Assembly (NCBI GenBank): GCA_016217875.1
Contig: JACRFN010000053.1
Coordinates: 1 to 10,565 of the forward strand
Length of the DNA stretch: 10,565 nt
Direction: 5' to 3'
From: Candidatus Kerfeldbacteria bacterium
Lineage (GTDB): Bacteria; Patescibacteriota; Patescibacteriia; Veblenbacterales; UBA10138
Positions within the stretch are counted from its first letter, which is position 1; each line of letters opens with the position of its first letter. The translations under genes were made by a program, and so were the position numbers. The notes beneath the pieces are model-generated. The model ran no database searches and was not told the DNA's origin. It saw only the letters and a program-made list of their open reading frames with translations. Shown one piece after another: positions 5,008 through 10,565 of this stretch.

Positions 5008-5712
5008 TTATGGTACCACGGAATCACCACCTGAACCAGGTGCCGCCCGAGGCGTAAACAGCACTTGGCGAGTGATCAGGCTGGGACGACTGTATGATTT
5101 TCCCGCCGACACGGTAATAGTATTAAGCCCAGGCCTGAGAGGCACCTGACGATTAAAACGACCTTGATTTGACACCTCTATCCGCTCGCCGTTAATAGTC
5201 AACTGAACTCCCACTTCAGTCAAGCCACTGACAGATAAAACGGGCTCAGACGTAGTCAAATCAGCCTGCGGGCTAACCAATGATAAAGCCGGCGGCAAAA
5301 AAGCTACTACGGCCGCCACCAGCAAATAACCGACAACGACCAAAGCAGCTAAACTAAAAATAGCGCGCCGCAGCCATGGCGTGCGTGACAACAAGGTACT
5401 GCCGGCGGGTGGCTTAGACAAAGTAGTGCTCTGATGGTCTGTAGGCTGCAGCCAAAGACCATACTGCTGCCAGAGCGGCTTAAATTCTACGCCTAAAAAC
5501 TCGGCGTAACGACGCAAAAAATATCGGCCGTAATTTCCGGCCGGCAAACTAGCTAACTCTCCGGCTTCCAGGGCGGCTAAATACCTCGTTGGTATTTTAA
5601 GTTTACGGCTAACCTCAAGGAGTTTTAAGCCGCGAGCCTGGCGCGCTTGTACCAAGACGCGAGCCAACTCGCTCCGGCCGGACTGGAGCTGACGCAACGA
5701 AAACCTAGACAT
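5008..5712 (-). CDS. RodZ-like membrane protein with HTH and Ig-like C-terminal domain
   Basis: RodZ proteins link the MreB cytoskeleton to the membrane and cell-wall machinery. In 234 residues this protein has an N-terminal helix-turn-helix of the RodZ type (about 15-82; LLEVSRKLKIPTRYLAALEA at 31-50, then a YFLRRYAEFLGV segment), a basic linker, one transmembrane helix (about 117-142), and an outer beta-rich domain (about 149-222). That outer part, with VQLTINGERIEV, GRF and PLRPGLNTITV, resembles an Ig-like or glucodextranase-B-like fold rather than the usual RodZ C-terminal domain. Topology is cytoplasmic N-terminus, external C-terminus. The start lies 5 bases after the ftsK stop, so translational coupling is likely. 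It may equally be a related HTH membrane protein not bound to MreB; no mreB is in the window. Confidence 0.75.
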   Translation of the reverse strand: MSRFSLRQLQSGRSELARVLVQARQARGLKLLEVSRKLKIPTRYLAALEAGELASLPAGNYGRYFLRRYAEFLGVEFKPLWQQYGLWLQPTDHQSTTLSKPPAGSTLLSRTPWLRRAIFSLAALVVVGYLLVAAVVAFLPPALSLVSPQADLTTSEPVLSVSGLTEVGVQLTINGERIEVSNQGRFNRQVPLRPGLNTITVSAGKSYSRPSLITRQVLFTPRAAPGSGGDSVVP

Positions 5713-5717
5713 AAGAC

Positions 5718-7955
5718 TTACCGCTCGGCGCTGGCGGTATCTGATTCACCATTACCAACTGCCTCGTCAGGCTTCTCATCGTCATCCTCACCTTCGTTTG
5801 GACTAACAAAATCATTGACTACATCTTGCCTGCCTACCAAAACTTCTCTGGGTTTAGCGCCATCGCCTGGGCCAATCACACCCTGCTCCTCCAGCAAATC
5901 AAGCAGTCTGGCAGCGCGAGCGTAGCCGACGCGCAAACGCCGCTGCAATAGCGAAGCCGAGGCTTTGCCAGCCCGCATCACTGTCAGCTTAGCCTCACCA
6001 AGTAATTCATCACCGTCCTCGCCCTGGCCCCAAGCCGCCACCCCGGGTATGCCTGAGCCTGCGGCCGACTTCGTCACCACTTCATTGTTGTACTCAGGGC
6101 TAGCCTGTTGTTTGATAAACGATGTCACCCGCTCAATTTCACCATCCCCCACAAAAACGGCTTGTAAACGTCTTGGTTTGGACAACTCAGCCGTGATAAA
6201 AAGACAATCACCTTGCCCCAAAAGCTTCTCCGCCCCGCCGGTGTCAAGAATGGTGCGTGAATCGGTAGCTGAGGCTACGGCAAAGGCCAGACGCGAGGTA
6301 ATGTTGGCTTTAATTAACCCGGTAATGACGTCCACGCTCGGACGCTGGGTAGCCACCACTAAATGAATACCCACCGCCCGGGCCATTTGAGCTAAACGAA
6401 TAATAGCGGTTTCAACATCCGCCGCGGCTACGGCCATCAAATCAGCCAACTCGTCAATGACCACGACCAGATAAGGCATCTTCTCCTCCTCGGCCGCGGC
6501 TTGGTTAAAAGCTTGCAGGTTGCGCTTGGTGGCGGCCGCCAGGACGCGATACCGCCGATCCATTTCGGCCACTACCCACTTAAGCGCGTTAATAGTTTTA
6601 TTTATGTCTGTCACGACCGGCGTCAGCAGATGCGGCACATCGTTGTAAGAGCTCAACTCGACGCGTTTAGGATCAACAATAATTAATTTGAGATCATCAG
6701 CCGAGTTGGTATAAAGTAAAGATAGCAAAAGACTGTTAATGCAAACTGATTTACCGCTACCGGTGGCACCGGCGATGAGCAAATGTGGCATGCGTTCCAA
6801 ATCCGCCACCCAGGGTTTGCCGGCCACGTCTTTGCCTAAACCAAAAGTTAAATTAGAGGAGCGCTTTTTAAATTCGTCTGACTGCAATACTTCTTTCAAG
6901 CTAACTACAGCTATAGCCTGATTAGGCACCTCAATGCCGACCAAAGACTGCCCGGGGATAGGCGCCTCGATTCTGATAGGATGGGCCGCCAGAGCCAAGG
7001 CCAGATCATTAGCCAAGGCTGTAATGGAAGCCAATTTTACACCGTCAGCCGGAGCCAAGGTGTACTGCGCCACTGTCGGGCCGACATTAACTCTGCCCAT
7101 TTCTACCTCAATGCCAAAATTCTGCAGGGTGCGCTTGATTTTTTCTTGATTAGCCTCAATATCGCCAGCTGAAGGCTTGCCCAGTCTCTCCTCCAACAAC
7201 TCCAGCGGCACCTGCACGCGGACCGGTCGGCGGCCTGAGCGGCGAATGGTAAGCAGAGGCGGCTGCTCAGGCTTAAGGCCGCTTGGAGACAGAGAGCGCG
7301 CTTGAAATTCTGTAGCCTCAGGCGACCTTACTTCGCTTTCCCGCACCACCGAAGGAGGGTAGGGCGATTGATTTGCCTGGCTTCCAGCTCCGGAAAACCT
7401 TACCAGACGACGTAAGACTAAAATCAGCTGCCGCCAGGGCCTTAACAAACTGGCCACTGACGTCTCAAACAACAATAAAATACCGGCGGCTGACAAGGCG
7501 ACCAACAACACGATCGACCCCCACAAGCCCATCAGACGATTTAGGGGCCAGAGCACTATAAAGCCTAAATAACCGCCGCCTCGGCTAAGGGATACAGTCG
7601 GCCAAACATCAACCCAGGGAATAGTTGAATGGAATAAACCAGTTAAGCCAAAAATGAGCAAGGCTAACCCAAGAAGCTGGCTGAGTTTAAGCCAGCTTGA
7701 GGAATAAATAAAAGCATAAGCCAGGCTTAAAAGTACCAAGGGCACACCCCAAGCGGCCCAGCCTAAAAGTAACTTGAGGCCGTGACTTAGGCCTTCGCCT
7801 ACCAGGCCAGCGCCGCCGGCAAAAGACACGATAATAATAAGGGCAGCGGCGAACAAAAAAACCACCACCAAACCATGCTTGGTGGCCGGCGCTAAAGGCG
7901 ACTGCTTGGTCAGCTTTTTAGCTTGGGTTCCGTTACCCCTGGTGGCACGAGACAT
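5718..7955 (-). CDS. ftsK: DNA translocase FtsK/SpoIIIE
   Basis: FtsK is a septal, membrane-anchored hexameric motor that pumps chromosome ends through the closing division site. The protein is 745 residues, shorter than E. coli FtsK (1329) because the linker is brief. Four predicted transmembrane segments lie between about 28 and 165; the linker spans about 185-250. The motor has an alpha domain, Walker A GATGSGKS at 396-403, Walker B LVVVIDE at 496-502, and the ATQRPS motif at 535-540. The C-terminal gamma winged helix (about 655-707, LLQRRLRVGYARAARLLDLL) is the DNA-orienting domain, followed by an acidic tail. The ATG at 7955 is backed by a good promoter upstream. Neighbours rodZ-like and recA follow on the same strand. 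Confidence 0.96.
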   Translation of the reverse strand: MSRATRGNGTQAKKLTKQSPLAPATKHGLVVVFLFAAALIIIVSFAGGAGLVGEGLSHGLKLLLGWAAWGVPLVLLSLAYAFIYSSSWLKLSQLLGLALLIFGLTGLFHSTIPWVDVWPTVSLSRGGGYLGFIVLWPLNRLMGLWGSIVLLVALSAAGILLLFETSVASLLRPWRQLILVLRRLVRFSGAGSQANQSPYPPSVVRESEVRSPEATEFQARSLSPSGLKPEQPPLLTIRRSGRRPVRVQVPLELLEERLGKPSAGDIEANQEKIKRTLQNFGIEVEMGRVNVGPTVAQYTLAPADGVKLASITALANDLALALAAHPIRIEAPIPGQSLVGIEVPNQAIAVVSLKEVLQSDEFKKRSSNLTFGLGKDVAGKPWVADLERMPHLLIAGATGSGKSVCINSLLLSLLYTNSADDLKLIIVDPKRVELSSYNDVPHLLTPVVTDINKTINALKWVVAEMDRRYRVLAAATKRNLQAFNQAAAEEEKMPYLVVVIDELADLMAVAAADVETAIIRLAQMARAVGIHLVVATQRPSVDVITGLIKANITSRLAFAVASATDSRTILDTGGAEKLLGQGDCLFITAELSKPRRLQAVFVGDGEIERVTSFIKQQASPEYNNEVVTKSAAGSGIPGVAAWGQGEDGDELLGEAKLTVMRAGKASASLLQRRLRVGYARAARLLDLLEEQGVIGPGDGAKPREVLVGRQDVVNDFVSPNEGEDDDEKPDEAVGNGESDTASAER

Positions 7956-7973
7956 AGGCTTAAGACTTTATTA

Positions 7974-8002
7974 ATTATAGCTAATTTTAGGCCTCAGGCC
8001 AA
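7974..8002 (-). promoter_or_regulatory. Sigma-70-type promoter of the ftsK block
   Basis: On the minus strand TTGGCC (7997-8002) and a perfect TATAAT (7974-7979) are separated by 17 bp. The predicted start near 7967 leaves a leader of about 11 bases with no Shine-Dalgarno. An 11-base palindrome, GGCCT-C-AGGCC (7990-8000), overlaps the -35 and could be an operator. This promoter should serve ftsK, the rodZ-like gene and possibly recA. Confidence 0.7.
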
Positions 8003-8022
8003 CCGCCCAAAGCCTACCTAAC

Positions 8023-8059
8023 AAAACCCATCCCACGCCATAATGGGGCAGGATGGGTT
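8023..8059 (-). terminator. Rho-independent terminator of rpoC
   Basis: On the minus strand a perfect 9-bp stem (AACCCATCC at 8051-8059 with GGATGGGTT at 8025-8033) carries a weaker inner pairing and is followed by TTTTGTT. It lies 21 bases after the rpoC stop and separates rpoC from the ftsK promoter. Confidence 0.8.
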
Positions 8060-8080
8060 GGGTGTAAAATCTGTCCGAAC

Positions 8081-10565
8081 CTAACTCGCTATCTCCCCCT
8101 GGGGGCTTGCCGGCGGCGGAACTTCAGCCGCGGCCTGAGCTACGGCTTGGGCTTGCAACTCAAGCTCGCGGGCCATAGCAACCTGAGCCGCGGCCAAGTC
8201 GGCTTGGCGCCGGGTCTCAAGTTCAGCCATGGCCTCGGCCAAACGGTCGGCTTGGGGCCCTCGTCCGGTGCCAGCTGGTATTAAACGTCCAATAATGACA
8301 TTTTCTTTCAGGCCGCGCAGTCTATCCATCTTGCCGGTCACGGCCGCATCAATGAGCACCCGGGCAGTTTCTTGGAATGAAGCCGCGGATAAGAAACTGT
8401 CGGTCGAAAGTGAGGCTTTGGTAATACCCAACAGCAACTGCTCGCTTTGTGCCGGCCGGCCACTACCCGCCTCAGCCGCCTCTTCAAACTGAGCCACGGT
8501 CACTATTTCGCCCGGTAATAACTCTGTCTCGCCGGGATCAGTAATATACAGACGCGAGAACATCTGACGGACTATCACTTCAATGTGTTTATCGTTAAGC
8601 TTCTGCCCTTGTGAAGAATAAATATACTGAATTTCCTTGAGCACGTAGCGTTGTACCGCCTCCTTGCCGCGCAATTGATAAAGCTCGTGCAAATCAAGGC
8701 TGCCGTCAGTCAAAGGCTGACCTCGGGTCACCAACTCGTCTTCTTTAACCCACAAAGACAAACCCACAGGCACGGACAAATCATGCGTCACCTCGCCCCG
8801 GCCCGCCAGCACCACTTCATCCTCGATTTGCTTGACTAGGCCGCCATGCACCGTGTTAACGGTAGTGGCGCCTACTCTGAGTATCGGCTCATTGGCCTTT
8901 ATCTTGGCTCCTTTTTTGACCAAGACTTTCGCCCCCGGATACTTGGCCAAAGGCCAGCGCTCCTCCACCTCTTCATTGGCTGTCAATTTAATGGTCCGCT
9001 GGCGGCCGTGGCTAATTATCTGTACCCGGCCGTCGCTGGGGGACAATAGTCCGGGCCGCTTAACTGGACGGGCCTCAAACACCTCTTCCACCCGCGGCAG
9101 ACCTTGGGTGATATCCTCAGCCGAAGCCACACCGCCGGTGTGGAAAGTACGCATGGTCAGCTGAGTGCCTGGCTCGCCAATCGACTGGGCCGCCACAATG
9201 CCCACCGCCGTACCTGTTTCCACCAAAGTATTAAACCCTAAATCAATCCCGTAGCACCGCTGGCACACGCCGCGACGAGTCTTACAGGAGAGCAAAGAAC
9301 GTATTCTTAGCTCCGGCAAGGCCAGCTTATCAATCATCTTAGCCTGATCCAGAGTGACAAATTCATTCTTTTTAACCACCACCTCGCCGCCTGACGGGTC
9401 TTTCAGATCATGCAGCAAGAAACGCCCCAAGCACCGCTGCCCGAGCGTATCACCGCGCTCTTCACTCTCGGCGGCGGTAATGACAAAACCTTCTTTGTCG
9501 CCGCAATCCTTTTCTACCACCACGATATCGTGTGACACGTCCACCAAACGTCTCGTCAAATAACCAGCGTTGGCCGTACGCAAGGCCGTGTCGGTTAAAC
9601 CTTTTCTCGTGCCGTGCGTCGAAATGAAATATTCCAGTACGTCAAAACCTTCTTTAAAGTTACCCTTGACCGGCAGCTCGATGGTTTCACCGGCCGGGTT
9701 AGTCACCAAACCCTTCATACCCATCATTTGGGTGATTTGGCCCCAGGAGCCGCGCGAGCCTGATTCAATCATGGAAAAAACCGAGCCCCGCGGAGTCAAC
9801 GCCTTACGCGACAAATCAGTTATCCGCTCCTTGACCTGGGCCCAAATTTCTATCACCTTGGTGTGACGCTCTTCATCGGTCAAGAGGCCTTGCTGATATT
9901 GATCATAAACTTCATCCACCCTTGTTTCGGCTTGAGCATAAACGGCCTCACGTTCGGGAAGATCAGGTAAATCATCCATACCCCACGACAATCCTGATAG
10001 AGTCAGATAGGAAAAACCAATCTCCTTCAGACGGTCCAGCAGCTGGGCGGTTGGAGCAATGCCGAAGCGCAAGAGCGACTCAGCCACTAAATTCTTTAGC
10101 GTTTTCTTGTCAACGGTCTTGTTGTAAAACTGGAGTTCAGGCGGTAAAACCTCGTTGAACAGCAACCGACCCACGCAAGTGACCAGGCGCTCCTGTTCCC
10201 GGCGCACCATAATGGTCTCCTGCAAGGTAATGTGTTTCAATTGATAAGCCATCACGGCTTCAGCCACATTAGTAAAGGCCTTGGGTTTTTGCCCCTCAGG
10301 CAGCGGCGCTTGACTGGTCATATAATAACAACCTAAAACTATGTCCTGAGCCGGCGTGGCCACTGGCTCGCCCGTCGCTGGTTTGAGTAGATTGCTAGCA
10401 GACAGCATCAAATTCCTGGCTTCCCACTTAGCCTCTTCCGTCAGTGGCACGTGCACGGCCATTTGGTCACCGTCGAAATCAGCGTTGAAAGCCGGGCAGA
10501 CCAGCGGGTGAACCTGGATGGCCTTACCTTCAATCAAGCTCGGCTGGAAGGCTTGGATACCCAAA
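8081..10565 (-). CDS. rpoC: RNA polymerase beta-prime subunit, C-terminal part
   Basis: Beta-prime carries the active site of RNA polymerase. The gene enters from the right edge and is truncated there; the 827 visible codons begin with a TTG that is an internal leucine of the conserved LGIQAF motif, not a start. Residue numbers here count from it. The catalytic NADFDGDQM is at 27-35 with the Mg-binding D29, D31 and D33. The bridge-helix region is at about 305-345, and the second zinc site is complete (C354, C427, C434, C437). The trigger loop around 458-480 ends MRTFHTGG and runs straight into ASAEDITQGLPRV, so the large SI3 insertion of gammaproteobacteria is absent. An Ala/Gln-rich, probably helical tail follows residue 770. 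It ends with TAG and its own terminator. Confidence 0.98.
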   Translation of the reverse strand, partial: LGIQAFQPSLIEGKAIQVHPLVCPAFNADFDGDQMAVHVPLTEEAKWEARNLMLSASNLLKPATGEPVATPAQDIVLGCYYMTSQAPLPEGQKPKAFTNVAEAVMAYQLKHITLQETIMVRREQERLVTCVGRLLFNEVLPPELQFYNKTVDKKTLKNLVAESLLRFGIAPTAQLLDRLKEIGFSYLTLSGLSWGMDDLPDLPEREAVYAQAETRVDEVYDQYQQGLLTDEERHTKVIEIWAQVKERITDLSRKALTPRGSVFSMIESGSRGSWGQITQMMGMKGLVTNPAGETIELPVKGNFKEGFDVLEYFISTHGTRKGLTDTALRTANAGYLTRRLVDVSHDIVVVEKDCGDKEGFVITAAESEERGDTLGQRCLGRFLLHDLKDPSGGEVVVKKNEFVTLDQAKMIDKLALPELRIRSLLSCKTRRGVCQRCYGIDLGFNTLVETGTAVGIVAAQSIGEPGTQLTMRTFHTGGVASAEDITQGLPRVEEVFEARPVKRPGLLSPSDGRVQIISHGRQRTIKLTANEEVEERWPLAKYPGAKVLVKKGAKIKANEPILRVGATTVNTVHGGLVKQIEDEVVLAGRGEVTHDLSVPVGLSLWVKEDELVTRGQPLTDGSLDLHELYQLRGKEAVQRYVLKEIQYIYSSQGQKLNDKHIEVIVRQMFSRLYITDPGETELLPGEIVTVAQFEEAAEAGSGRPAQSEQLLLGITKASLSTDSFLSAASFQETARVLIDAAVTGKMDRLRGLKENVIIGRLIPAGTGRGPQADRLAEAMAELETRRQADLAAAQVAMARELELQAQAVAQAAAEVPPPASPQGEIAS

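Noticed and set aside
10562..10564. TTG as the start codon of the polymerase gene
   Set aside because: It encodes the leucine of the internal LGIQAF motif; the gene continues beyond the window.
1..10565. Recoded TGA (glycine), as in some candidate-phylum bacteria
   Set aside because: No gene needs read-through of TGA. All nine visible stops are TAA (seven) or TAG (two), so TGA is merely unused as a stop here, a small sample.

Overview
The gene content and protein features suggest a small-genome bacterium of the Patescibacteria (CPR) type. The clues are compact genes, short spacers, ribosomal protein S6 with a long charged C-terminal tail, an EF-P without the usual loop lysine, an N-terminal THUMP/Trm11-type methylase fragment, and an almost complete absence of Shine-Dalgarno sequences. 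This placement is an inference from family resemblance; no phylogeny could be run. The standard genetic code fits: every visible stop is TAA or TAG.

Layout: a truncated RNA methylase gene (1-361, minus) and the rpsF operon (plus) diverge from a compact region that carries a 15-bp inverted repeat spanning both -10 boxes. About 370 bases of non-coding, strongly foldable sequence follow before rpsF. Then come rpsF (S6), ssb, rpsR (S18), efp and a D-2-hydroxyacid dehydrogenase, all on plus, ending in a rho-independent terminator at 3843-3869. Two AT-rich inverted-repeat spacers interrupt this run, before ssb and before efp. The opposite strand carries ftsK, a rodZ-like gene and recA as a tight co-directional block that converges on the dehydrogenase. 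The block has its own promoter (TATAAT, 17-bp spacer). Upstream of it lies the C-terminal two thirds of rpoC, closed by its own terminator at 8023-8059.

Functionally this is core machinery: transcription (RpoC), translation (S6, S18, EF-P), DNA maintenance (SSB, RecA, FtsK), cell shape (RodZ-like), RNA modification, and one fermentative or redox enzyme. S6 and S18 form a heterodimer in the 30S platform and are known in other bacteria to repress their own operon through the rpsF leader, which makes the structured leader here the most interesting part of the window. It holds at least five hairpins, a 12-bp long-range helix ending 17 bases before the rpsF ATG, and a 10-base sequence overlapping the rpsF start codon that is repeated inside the leader and has two complementary partners there. 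I saw no mobile element, CRISPR array, tRNA or rRNA.
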